A stretch of DNA of 9,601 nucleotides from an uncultured archaeon (GCA_938017915.1 CALIKW010000095.1:1-9601); one strand, 5' to 3'. Counted from the first letter of the stretch, positions 1 to 4,751 are shown. The notes: generated by a model not told the origin, from the letters alone. A program made the numbers and translations.

Positions 1-126
1 GAGCTTCTCGAAGAAAGAAGAATAAGCAATTAGATAGTAAAAATACTCTAAAAACATTGCTCCAAACAATTCTTTCAGAAAATGCTCAAACTTAAAAAAT
101 TTTAGGATTCGGTTTTTTTCAAGCAA
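1..126 (-). CDS. possible partial ORF at left edge, unknown function
   Basis: Reading the minus strand from just below the tRNA-Lys 3' end, 42 codons stay open to the window edge, beginning with a possible TTG at 126-124. The peptide is rich in Phe, Leu and Tyr (for example FKFEHFLKELFGAMFLEYF) and would continue to the left. An in-frame ATG lies at 57-55, with GGAG only two bases upstream, which is too close for a normal ribosome site. I do not recognise a family. The aromatic bias may simply reflect AT-rich DNA, and a 42-codon open stretch is weak evidence, so this is a tentative call that depends on sequence outside the window. Confidence 0.25.
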   Translation of the reverse strand, partial: MLEKNRILKFFKFEHFLKELFGAMFLEYFYYLIAYSSFFEKL

Positions 127-142
127 AGTGGGCCCGCGGGGA

Positions 143-163
143 ATCTCAGAGTTTTTTAACTCC
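143..163 (-). other. 21-nt tRNA-Lys(CTT) intron in the T loop, position 59/60
   Basis: The T loop is split after TTCAAA. The BHB is complete: outer helix CGGGG/CCCCG (the T stem), central helix TTCA/TGAG (one G-U pair), bulges AA/G and AT/T, and an inner stem GAGTT/AACTC with an AAAA loop. Cutting after the second base of each bulge restores a normal 7-nt TTCAAAT loop. Confidence 0.9.
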
Positions 164-179
164 TTTGAACCCCGGACCA

Positions 180-199
180 GTCCCAGTGAGTTCATCACT
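180..199 (-). other. 20-nt tRNA-Lys(CTT) intron near position 43/44
   Basis: A 20-nt excess lies between anticodon stem 3' strand CCAGT and variable region TGGTC. The proposed intron is AGTGATGAACTCACTGGGAC. GTGA/TCAC forms an inner stem. Exon ACCA against intron TGGG gives three Watson-Crick pairs and one A-G mismatch, with bulges GT/A and AC/T. The length is fixed by the 74-nt mature size; the exact boundary could shift by a base or two because the BHB is imperfect and no outer helix is evident. Confidence 0.7.
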
Positions 200-212
200 A
201 CTGGTTAAGAGC

Positions 213-225
213 TTCAGCTCTTTGT
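213..225 (-). other. 13-nt tRNA-Lys(CTT) intron, position 30/31
   Basis: Intron ACAAAGAGCTGAA. Exon CAGC pairs with intron GCTG as the 4-bp central helix. The 3-nt bulges are TG/A and AA/G (cut after the second base). The outer helix is AGAG/CTCT. There is no internal intron stem, only a 6-nt loop. Removal gives the anticodon stem GCTGG paired with CCAGT. Confidence 0.85.
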
Positions 226-288
226 CAGCTGCTCTACCATGCTGAGCTACGGGCCCACTAAAACATAATTTAATTCTTCTTCTTAAAA

Positions 289-375
289 TGGGCGAGGCCG
301 GATTTGAACCGGCGACCTTCCGGTTATCAGCTTCGTCTATTATCGGACGCTCCAACCAGGCTAAGCTACTCGCCC
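289..375 (-). tRNA. tRNA-Ile(GAT) with one 12-nt intron
   Basis: Acceptor GGGCGAG/CTCGCCC, A discriminator, T arm GCCGG-TTCAAAT-CCGGC, variable AGGTC, and anticodon loop CTGATAA (anticodon GAT at 328-326). The 87-nt gene reduces to 75 nt after removing 12 nt at 332-343, which restores anticodon stem TCCGG/CCGGA. No CCA is encoded. It is divergent from the DUF763 gene and has a TATA-like element about 26 nt upstream. Confidence 0.95.
332..343 (-). other. 12-nt tRNA-Ile intron, position 30/31
   Basis: Intron ATAATAGACGAA. Exon CGTC pairs perfectly with intron GACG (4 bp), the bulges are CG/A and AA/G, and the loop is 5 nt. The outer helix is short (AG/CT). It occupies the same site and has the same layout as the 30/31 introns of both tRNA-Lys genes. 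Confidence 0.85.
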
Positions 376-396
376 TTAAAAATCTATTGTTTAAGA

Positions 397-405
397 AAAT
401 TTAAG
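397..405 (-). promoter_or_regulatory. TATA-like element of tRNA-Ile(-Lys) unit
   Basis: The minus strand reads ACTTAAATTTTC here, centred about 26 nt upstream of the tRNA-Ile 5' end at 375, the expected archaeal TATA distance. Based on position and composition only. Confidence 0.5.
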
Positions 406-429
406 TTTATAGGATTTTTGCCTAAGTTA

Positions 430-440
430 AATTTAAATAT
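430..440 (+). promoter_or_regulatory. TATA box of DUF763 gene
   Basis: The AATTTAAATAT stretch is centred about 27 nt before the ATG at 462. No ribosome site lies between, so the transcript is probably leaderless, with its start at or next to the ATG. Confidence 0.6.
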
Positions 441-461
441 GCTGTTTATTCTTTTGTAATC

Positions 462-1574
462 ATGGAAAAAGTTGGTATAGCTGAATTACCATTACACTGG
501 GGAAAGGCTCCACGCTGGTTGTTTAATAGAATGGTTAAATTGGCTAAATGTATTGCGGAGGTAATAGTTTATGAATATGGAAAAGAAGAGTTGCTTAAAA
601 GACTTTCAAATCCTTATTGGTTTCAGGCATTTTCCTGTGTTCTGGGTTGGGATTTTCATTCTAGTGGAAGCACTACTGTAACTTTAGGCGCACTTAAAGC
701 AGCACTAAAGCCAGAAGAGCACGAAATAGGAATTGCTGGCGGAAAAGGTAAAGTATCGAGAAAAACACCCGAAGAAATCAAAAAAATTGGAGATATATTC
801 AACCTTTCCACAAAAAATATTGAGAAACTAGCATATTCAAGCAGAATGGTTGCAAAGGTAGATAATAGCTTAATACAAGCAGGATATCCTCTTTATCATC
901 ACACCTTTATATTTACTGAAAATGGGAAATGGGTAGTTGTTCAACAAGGATTTGATGTTAATAATCAAACAGCAAGGCGCTACCATTGGATTTCTGAAAG
1001 TGTTAAGAGTTTTGTTGAAGAGCCTCATGCTGCAATTTGTTGTGATATTAAAAAAGAAAATGTTTTGGATATGACTTCAAAACAAAGCAAAGAAGCAAGA
1101 AAAATTTCTGTTGATTTGGTGAGAGAAGGTCCTAACAGAATAAGGAATGATTTATTATCGCTAAGACCAATTTACCAGAAAAGTTTGAAAGAATTTCTTC
1201 CTGTTAAAGCTAAAGATTTTGTTGTTCACGTCTTAAAAATGCCAAAAAATGTTAATTGGGATGCTTTGAAAAAAGCTTATGATTTTCAGCCTAAAAATTA
1301 CGAAGAATTAATTGGAATAAAAGGAATAGGCCCTTCTACAGTAAGAGGTTTAGCTTTAGTTTCTGAAATAATTTATGGCTCTCCTCCAAGCTGGAAGGAC
1401 CCAGTAAAATATTCTTTTGCTTATGGTGGTAAGGACGGTGTTCCTAAACCAGTAGATAGAAAGGCTATGGATGAATCGATAAAATTTTTGGATGAAATTC
1501 TAAAACAAGCTGAAATAGAAAAGAAAGAAAAGCTGGAAGCTTTAAAAAGGTTAAAGAAACTTTTACCAGAATGA
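462..1574 (+). CDS. DUF763 family protein
   Basis: This 370-residue protein matches my memory of the DUF763 family, found in archaea and some bacteria, whose biochemical role is not established. The hallmark N-terminus is visible: GIAELPLHWGKAPRWLF at about 5-21, then PYWFQAFSCVLGWDFHSSG at 51-69. A second conserved block, with YPLYHHTFIF and WVVVQQGF, spans about 142-164. Near the C-terminus, EELIGIKGIGPSTVRGLALV (281-300) looks like a helix-hairpin-helix element, which hints at DNA or nucleic-acid contact; that is inference. The C-terminal 30 residues are a charged helix. Length is normal for the family and the frame is intact. The ATG at 462 is preferred because the conserved N-terminus begins there and a TATA box sits 27 nt upstream. 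It is transcribed alone, divergent from tRNA-Ile. Confidence 0.9.
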   Translation: MEKVGIAELPLHWGKAPRWLFNRMVKLAKCIAEVIVYEYGKEELLKRLSNPYWFQAFSCVLGWDFHSSGSTTVTLGALKAALKPEEHEIGIAGGKGKVSRKTPEEIKKIGDIFNLSTKNIEKLAYSSRMVAKVDNSLIQAGYPLYHHTFIFTENGKWVVVQQGFDVNNQTARRYHWISESVKSFVEEPHAAICCDIKKENVLDMTSKQSKEARKISVDLVREGPNRIRNDLLSLRPIYQKSLKEFLPVKAKDFVVHVLKMPKNVNWDALKKAYDFQPKNYEELIGIKGIGPSTVRGLALVSEIIYGSPPSWKDPVKYSFAYGGKDGVPKPVDRKAMDESIKFLDEILKQAEIEKKEKLEALKRLKKLLPE

Positions 1575-1619
1575 AAAATCTCTAGAAAAAGAACAGTTTA
1601 ATAAATTTAAAATAAAATT

Positions 1620-1772
1620 ATGAAATTTTTAATTCCAGCTGTCTTTTTACTCATTCTCTTGTTTCTTTTTATAACTTTTTTGAACAAAAACGAAAGCTTT
1701 GTTTTAAATAATACTGAAAATCAACTAAAAATTTTACCTATAGGGAAAGGTATAAAGAGGGGGAAGAAATGA
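1620..1772 (+). CDS. signal/anchor segment of split exported protein
   Basis: A 50-codon reading frame starts with a strongly hydrophobic helix (MKFLIPAVFLLILLFLFITF), a typical signal peptide or N-terminal anchor, followed by a short Asn-rich stretch, and stops at TGA 1770-1772. The TTTAATAAATTTAAAA stretch just upstream (about 1599-1614) may be its TATA box. The stop overlaps the ATG at 1769 of the next frame. Fusing the frames by adding one base at the G run 1759-1763 would join IGKGIKRG directly to EEMRISISFL and give one sensible secreted protein of about 139 residues. I therefore read this as the N-terminal half of a frameshifted gene, but translational coupling of two genes or a programmed -1 shift are alternatives. 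Confidence 0.6.
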   Translation: MKFLIPAVFLLILLFLFITFLNKNESFVLNNTENQLKILPIGKGIKRGKK

Positions 1773-2038
1773 GAATAAGCATTTCCTTCCTTTCTCCCCA
1801 AGATTTTTCAAATGCAGAAATAAAAGTTAGTGGAATTGAATCAAGATATAGCGACTATATTTCTATAAACAAAATTGTTAATTTGAAAAAAGGAGAAAAT
1901 TCATTTGAATTTTCATATATAGCCCCTTATTGTAGTGTTTGCACAGGAATTAGTCCTGGAAAACATGAATTAAAAGCTTATGTTATTTATAAAAATACAA
2001 CTTTAGCTTCTTCAAAAACCATAATAATTGAAAGCTAA
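1769..2038 (+). CDS. beta-rich extracytoplasmic domain, probably downstream half of a split gene
   Basis: This is an 89-residue polar, beta-strand-like sequence with alternating hydrophobic residues, a PYCSVCTG motif and the pattern SPGKHELKAYVIYKNTTLAS, which resembles the end of an immunoglobulin-like or CARDB-like fold in archaeal surface proteins (general likeness only). It has no signal peptide of its own, which is odd for such a domain. The frame stays open upstream of the ATG (YKEGEE before MRIS), and the preceding frame supplies a signal helix. Translation from 1769 alone would leave it in the cytoplasm. The stop (2036-2038) lies tail to tail with the ABC permease gene, one base away. 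Function unknown. Confidence 0.6.
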   Translation: MRISISFLSPQDFSNAEIKVSGIESRYSDYISINKIVNLKKGENSFEFSYIAPYCSVCTGISPGKHELKAYVIYKNTTLASSKTIIIES

Positions 2039-2039
2039 T

Positions 2040-2783
2040 TTACTTTTGTCTGTTAAAAGCTACTCCACCCAATAAAATTACTGTTAAAGAAAATGCTGAA
2101 ATAATACTTAAGCTTATTGGAAAAGGAATATAGGAAAAGCCAATTATAACAAACCTTATTGCTTCCACACCATAAGTCAAAGGATTGATGAAAGATATTA
2201 TTCTAAGCCATTGAGGAGCTTCTTGAAGAGGAAAGAAAGCACCGCTCAACAAAATTAACGGGAGAATTATAAAGTTCATGATCAAACCAAAACTCTCAAA
2301 AGTTTCTATAAAAGAAGCAATTATCAAGCCTATGCTAACTAAACCTAAAGAGATTATAGTCATTAAGCCAATTGAAATTAAAAATGAATAAGGGGAAATG
2401 GAAATGCCTATGAGAAAAGATAAGCTTAATATTACTATTCCTTGAATCAATGCGGTTGTGCATCCTCCCAAAGCTTTGCCAATAAATATAGAAGTTCTTG
2501 AAATTGGGGCAACAAGAATTTCTTTTAGAAAGCCAAACTCTCTGTCCCAAATAACAGAAATACCGGAAGCTATAGAAATTCCAACTAAAGACATAGCTAC
2601 TATTCCCGGGAATAAAAATGTTTGATAACTTAAGCTACCAAGCCTAACAAAAGAAAATCCTCCACCAAAAACTATTAAGAAAAGTAAAGGTTGAACTAAT
2701 GAACTAATAATTCTAGACTTATCTCTCCAAAATCTTATGATTTCTCTCAGCCAGATGGTATATATTCCTTCTAACTCGCTCAA
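2040..2783 (-). CDS. ABC-2 type transporter permease, DrrB-like
   Basis: The 247-residue membrane subunit of an ABC exporter pairs with the ATPase encoded just upstream. About six membrane helices can be seen (roughly 24-44, 56-78, 105-130, 134-158, 166-186 and 218-242). The ABC-2 hallmark WDREFGFLKEILVAPISR (79-96) is present, as is the family segment with LSGAFFPLQEAPQWL and INPLTYGVEAIR (179-210). Length is normal for DrrB-type permeases. The start is TTG at 2783-2781, overlapping the ATPase stop as TTGA. A GGAGG about 11 nt upstream and the lack of any early ATG support this start. The substrate cannot be told: the family exports drugs, lipids or glycans. Intact and translationally coupled to the ATPase. 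Confidence 0.92.
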   Translation of the reverse strand: MSELEGIYTIWLREIIRFWRDKSRIISSLVQPLLFLIVFGGGFSFVRLGSLSYQTFLFPGIVAMSLVGISIASGISVIWDREFGFLKEILVAPISRTSIFIGKALGGCTTALIQGIVILSLSFLIGISISPYSFLISIGLMTIISLGLVSIGLIIASFIETFESFGLIMNFIILPLILLSGAFFPLQEAPQWLRIISFINPLTYGVEAIRFVIIGFSYIPFPISLSIISAFSLTVILLGGVAFNRQK

Positions 2784-3760
2784 AGTATTCTTGCCCTCCT
2801 TTTCATCATTTCTTTTCCTTCACCCATTTCTTCTCTAATTTCTCTTCCTGTATAATGAAGAAAAACATCACCTAAGCTTGGCTTTCTCACACTTATGGAA
2901 TTAACAAAAATTTTGTTTTTTCTTGCAAATTCTAAAACTTTTGGTGCAAACTTTTCCGCATTTCTTACTGTCATGCTAATTTTATTTTCTGCTATGTGAA
3001 TTTTTTTAACTGAATGTAATTTTTTAACTTTTTCAAAAAAGTTTTTCCCATTTTTAATCTCTAACATAAGAATGTCTCCTTCCAAGCTATTCTTTAAGTT
3101 TTCAGGTGTATCTAAAACTTTTATTTCACCGTAATCCATTATAGCAACTCGGTTGCATAAGGCATCCGCCTCCTCCATGTAATGAGTTGTTAAGAGAATT
3201 GTTATGTTTTCTTTCTCGGCCAATTTCTTTATGTATTCCCAGATGTGCTCTCTCGTTTGTGGATCTAAGCCTAAAGTTGGTTCATCTAAAAAAAGAACTT
3301 TTGGGTAATGGATTAAGCCTCTTGCTATTTCTAACCTCCTTTTCATTCCTCCAGAATAATTTCTTACAAGTTCATTAGCCCTTTCATAAAGGCCAACTAG
3401 TCTTAAAACTTCATCTATTCTCTTTTTTCTCTCTTCTTTTGGTACCCCATACAATCCCGCATGCATCTCTAAATTTTCTCTTCCTGTTAGCCTGTTATCT
3501 AAACTGGGGTCTTGGAAAACAATTCCTATAGATTTTCTAACTTCATTCTGTTCTTTGATAATATCAAAACCATTAACTTTTGCTCTTCCACTTGTTGGTT
3601 TTAATAAAGTGCAAAGCATTGAAATAAAAGTTGTTTTTCCTGCTCCGTTCGGACCAAGCAAACCAAAAATTTCCCCTTCTTTTATTTTTAAACTTACCTT
3701 GTTTACGGCCACTAAACCATTAAATTTTTTCGTAAGGTTAAAAGTTTCTATGGGGAACAT
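2780..3760 (-). CDS. ABC transporter ATP-binding protein, DrrA-like
   Basis: This 326-residue cytoplasmic ATPase would drive the adjacent ABC-2 permease. All nucleotide-binding motifs are present: Walker A GPNGAGKTT (36-44), Q loop Q83 in VFQDP, signature NYSGGMKRR (134-142), Walker B VLFLDEP (155-161), D loop GLDP (164-167) and H loop H193 in TTHYMEEAD. A C-terminal regulatory domain follows (about 205-310), ending in the family-typical VRKPSLGDVFLHYTGREIR. The last residues (GKEMMKRRARIL) are basic. The ATG at 3760 sits 24 nt from the centre of a TATA box buried in a 24-bp palindrome, so the operon is probably leaderless or nearly so and controlled by a dimeric repressor. An AAGGT just upstream is at best a weak ribosome site. 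This is the first gene of a two-gene operon. Confidence 0.94.
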   Translation of the reverse strand: MFPIETFNLTKKFNGLVAVNKVSLKIKEGEIFGLLGPNGAGKTTFISMLCTLLKPTSGRAKVNGFDIIKEQNEVRKSIGIVFQDPSLDNRLTGRENLEMHAGLYGVPKEERKKRIDEVLRLVGLYERANELVRNYSGGMKRRLEIARGLIHYPKVLFLDEPTLGLDPQTREHIWEYIKKLAEKENITILLTTHYMEEADALCNRVAIMDYGEIKVLDTPENLKNSLEGDILMLEIKNGKNFFEKVKKLHSVKKIHIAENKISMTVRNAEKFAPKVLEFARKNKIFVNSISVRKPSLGDVFLHYTGREIREEMGEGKEMMKRRARIL

Positions 3761-3771
3761 AGTATACCTTC

Positions 3772-3795
3772 TTAGTTATTTTATAAAATAACTAA
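3772..3795. promoter_or_regulatory. perfect 24-bp palindromic operator over TATA box of ABC operon
   Basis: The half-site TTAGTTATTTTA is followed immediately by its exact reverse complement TAAAATAACTAA. The central TTTATAAA is a TATA box centred 24 nt upstream of the ATPase start codon. A protein dimer bound here would exclude TBP, the typical layout of archaeal repressors of exporter genes. The regulator is not encoded in the window. Confidence 0.75.
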
Positions 3796-3820
3796 ATATT
3801 CGTTTTCATCAATTGTGTGT

Positions 3821-3842
3821 TTTAATTCAAAGTTTTCCTAGA
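3821..3842. repeat. copy 1 of 22-23 nt near-identical direct repeat
   Basis: TTTAATTCAAAGTTTTCC followed by TAGA. The copy at 4965-4987 differs by one substitution and one inserted A. Located 12 nt beyond the 3' end of tRNA-Lys(TTT). Confidence 0.6.
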
Positions 3843-3889
3843 GTTAAGTTATATGGGCCTGCCGGGATTTGAACCCGGGACCAACGGGT

Positions 3890-3918
3890 TTCTTCCTGGT
3901 ATCGAAGCTTTTATAAGA
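3890..3918 (-). other. 29-nt tRNA-Lys(TTT) intron, canonical position 37/38
   Basis: Central helix CTTT (32-35) with intron GAAG, one G-U pair; bulges TA/T and AA/A; outer helix GCGGG/CCCGT (the anticodon stem, available only after the 30/31 intron is removed). The intron also contains ATAAAAGC, which can instead pair with the anticodon loop. Confidence 0.85.
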
Positions 3919-3925
3919 TAAAAGC

Positions 3926-3938
3926 CTCAGCCAAATGT
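3926..3938 (-). other. 13-nt tRNA-Lys(TTT) intron, position 30/31
   Basis: Intron ACATTTGGCTGAG. Exon CAGC pairs perfectly with intron GCTG; bulges GG/A and AG/G; 6-nt loop. The outer helix AAAAG/CTTTT forms with bases of the still unspliced D-stem intron; after that intron is removed, AGAG/CTTT remains. Confidence 0.85.
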
Positions 3939-3946
3939 CCGCTGCT

Positions 3947-3958
3947 TTTGGCTCTCAT
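3947..3958 (-). other. 12-nt tRNA-Lys(TTT) intron in D stem, position 22/23
   Basis: Intron ATGAGAGCCAAA. Exon TGGT pairs with intron GCCA (one G-U), with bulges AG/A and AA/A and a 5-nt loop. Removal restores the 3' strand of the D stem, GAGC. No outer helix is evident, so the boundary could shift by one base. Confidence 0.75.
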
Positions 3959-4002
3959 CTACCATGCTGAGCTACAGGCCCTTTTTTAATTTTAAATTTC
4001 TT

Positions 4003-4011
4003 CTATAAAAA
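4003..4011 (-). promoter_or_regulatory. TATA box of tRNA-Lys(TTT)
   Basis: The minus strand reads TTTTTATAG, centred 26 nt upstream of the tRNA 5' end at 3981. It sits in the short gap just after the L37e stop codon. Confidence 0.65.
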
Positions 4012-4020
4012 TTTTTAAAA

Positions 4021-4206
4021 TTATTTAATCCTTTTTCTTTGCAAGCTATGTGTTTGCCATTTATATTTTCTCATCTTAGAGCTTTTTCCATAACCACAAG
4101 CAGCACAAACTTTGGTTTTAATATTATAGCTATGTCTTCCGCACCTTCTGCATCTTATATGAACTATTTTTCTTTTTTTACCCATTGCCGTAGTTCCTTT
4201 AACCAT
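4021..4206 (-). CDS. rpl37e: 50S ribosomal protein L37e
   Basis: This 61-residue zinc-binding protein of the archaeal large ribosomal subunit binds rRNA. It has the family N-terminus VKGTTAMGKK and the motif HIRCRRCGRHSYNIK, with the zinc ligands C19, C22, C34 and C37 (C-x2-C...C-x2-C). A basic tail, YKWQTHSLQRKRIK, follows. Length is typical. The ATG at 4206 fits the family start and is preceded by a GGTGAT ribosome site. In many archaea this gene follows an LSm (Sm-like) gene; here no LSm gene is seen upstream, and the gene stands alone between tRNA-Lys(TTT) and an AT-rich intergenic stretch. The frame is intact, which argues against general sequence error in this part of the contig. Confidence 0.95.
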   Translation of the reverse strand: MVKGTTAMGKKRKIVHIRCRRCGRHSYNIKTKVCAACGYGKSSKMRKYKWQTHSLQRKRIK

Positions 4207-4209
4207 TCA

Positions 4210-4215
4210 ATCACC
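4210..4215 (-). promoter_or_regulatory. ribosome binding site of L37e
   Basis: The minus strand reads GGTGAT, complementary to the archaeal 16S rRNA 3' end, three bases before the ATG at 4206. Supports the chosen start. Confidence 0.7.
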
Positions 4216-4288
4216 ACTAGTTCTCAACTTTAAATTTTATTTTTTAAACTTTTGTTTTTTTCAGATTGTATTCAGAAAATTAAATAGG

Positions 4289-4346
4289 GTATGCTTTCAA
4301 TCCAAGTTTGGATTATTGTGGTTTTTCTTAATGTTTAAAAGCATGC
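4289..4346. other. 58-nt element with nested inverted repeats, possible structured RNA
   Basis: GTATGCTTT (4289-4297) pairs with AAAGCATGC (4338-4346) over nine positions with one G-T pair. Inside, AATCCA (4299-4304) and TGGATT (4309-4314) form a perfect hairpin with a 4-nt AGTT loop. It lies between the divergent L37e gene and the 4386 gene, so it could be a small RNA, a leader of either gene, or a protein binding site. No known RNA family was recognised. Confidence 0.4.
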
Positions 4347-4385
4347 ATTAAATTATGTTTTGTTACTTATGCCATTTACTATAAA

Positions 4386-4629
4386 ATGGTAGCTCTTGAT
4401 GAGCTTTACGCGAAAAAGGAACTAGCTCGTGAGTATTTTAATTTTATTGAAACAGCAAAATTCAGGCAAAAGGATGCTATTTATACGTCACGATACGATA
4501 AGGAAAAGTGTTAATACTGTGGAAAATGCAGACAAATTTGTTCGCGCGACAGAAGAACTTATAAATAGTAAAAGCAAGCACTTAGGAACGAAAAAGATTT
4601 CATCTACTTCTTTATTAATTTTTTTGTGA
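4386..4629 (+). pseudogene. small gene of unknown function interrupted by one +1 frameshift
   Basis: From ATG 4386, 42 codons read MVALDELYAKKELAREYFNF..., a soluble, helical, charged peptide, up to a TAA at 4512-4514. In the next frame a sensible continuation follows, VENADKFVRATEELINSKSK, ending at TGA 4627-4629. Removing one A from the run 4504-4507 joins the two into about 80 residues. Both halves have amino-acid use typical of real archaeal proteins, while neither alone looks complete. I do not recognise the family. It ends 23 nt before the 3' end of the opposing tRNA-Leu(GAG). It could be a decayed gene, a programmed shift or a sequence error. Confidence 0.55.
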
Positions 4630-4652
4630 GTGTTGGTCATAAAGTTTAATTA

Positions 4653-4751
4653 TGCAGGGGCTGGGATTTGAACCCAGGAAGGCACTATTGTGGTTTTAAT
4701 AGCCACAGGCGCCTCAGGCCTGCGCCATTGACCAGACTAGGCGACCCCTGC
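4653..4751 (-). tRNA. tRNA-Leu(GAG) with variable-arm intron
   Basis: Type II tRNA: acceptor GCAGGGG/CCCCTGC, A discriminator, D stem GCC/GGC, anticodon stem CAGGC/GCCTG with loop CTGAGGC (anticodon GAG at 4715-4713), T arm CTGGG-TTCAAAT-CCCAG. The variable region is 28 nt instead of the 15 nt of tRNA-Leu(TAA) in this window. Removing 13 nt (4688-4700) gives TGGCTTAGTGCCTTC, identical to that tRNA, and a total of 86 nt. No CCA is encoded. Confidence 0.95.
4688..4700 (-). other. 13-nt intron in the variable arm of tRNA-Leu(GAG)
   Basis: Intron ATTAAAACCACAA. Exon GTGG (from the last anticodon-stem base into the variable arm) pairs perfectly with intron CCAC. Bulges CT/A and AA/T; 6-nt loop; short outer helix CT/AG. 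Same minimal design as the 30/31 introns. Confidence 0.85.

Larger units (their letters stand above)
129..256 (-). tRNA. tRNA-Lys(CTT) with three introns
   Basis: The minus strand has a GGGCCCG/CGGGCCC acceptor stem, an A discriminator (129), a GCTC...GAGC D stem, a Lys anticodon loop CTCTTAA (anticodon CTT at 209-207) and a CGGGG/CCCCG T stem. The 128-nt gene only folds as a tRNA if three pieces of 13, 20 and 21 nt are removed (213-225, 180-199, 143-163). This leaves exactly 74 nt, with anticodon stem GCTGG/CCAGT, variable TGGTC and T loop TTCAAAT. The acceptor and anticodon loop match archaeal tRNA-Lys. No CCA is encoded. It lies 32 nt downstream of tRNA-Ile on the same strand and may be cotranscribed with it. 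An AT-rich stretch at 265-275 could instead be its own promoter, though it is close to the gene. Confidence 0.9.
3854..3981 (-). tRNA. tRNA-Lys(TTT) with three introns
   Basis: Acceptor GGGCCTG/CAGGCCC with A discriminator (3854), T arm CCGGG-TTCAAAT-CCCGG, variable TGGTC, and anticodon loop CTTTTA plus A (anticodon TTT at 3922-3920). Removing 12 nt (3947-3958), 13 nt (3926-3938) and 29 nt (3890-3918) leaves 74 nt, with D stem GCTC/GAGC and anticodon stem GCGGG/CCCGT. The D arm then matches tRNA-Lys(CTT) exactly. No CCA is encoded. A clear TATA box (4003-4011) lies 26 nt upstream. The canonical 37/38 BHB only gets its full outer helix once the 30/31 intron is gone. Confidence 0.9.

Noticed and set aside
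190..200. GTGATGA, a box C sequence, inside the second intron of tRNA-Lys(CTT), with CTGA in the third intron as a possible box D
   Set aside because: The intron is only 20 nt, far too short for a C/D guide RNA, and the box D candidate lies in another intron beyond mature tRNA sequence.
129..256. Split or permuted tRNA as explanation for the extra sequence in tRNA-Lys(CTT)
   Set aside because: All tRNA parts are in normal order on one strand, and precise BHB motifs explain at least two of the three inserts.
146..355. 69-codon minus-strand ORF spanning two tRNA genes
   Set aside because: It is entirely made of tRNA-Lys and tRNA-Ile sequence and has no protein-like character.
4509..4560. YCGKCRQIC zinc-finger-like peptide after the TAA at 4512, suggesting stop readthrough
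   Set aside because: It ends after 17 codons, and the +1 frame gives a longer, more protein-like continuation.
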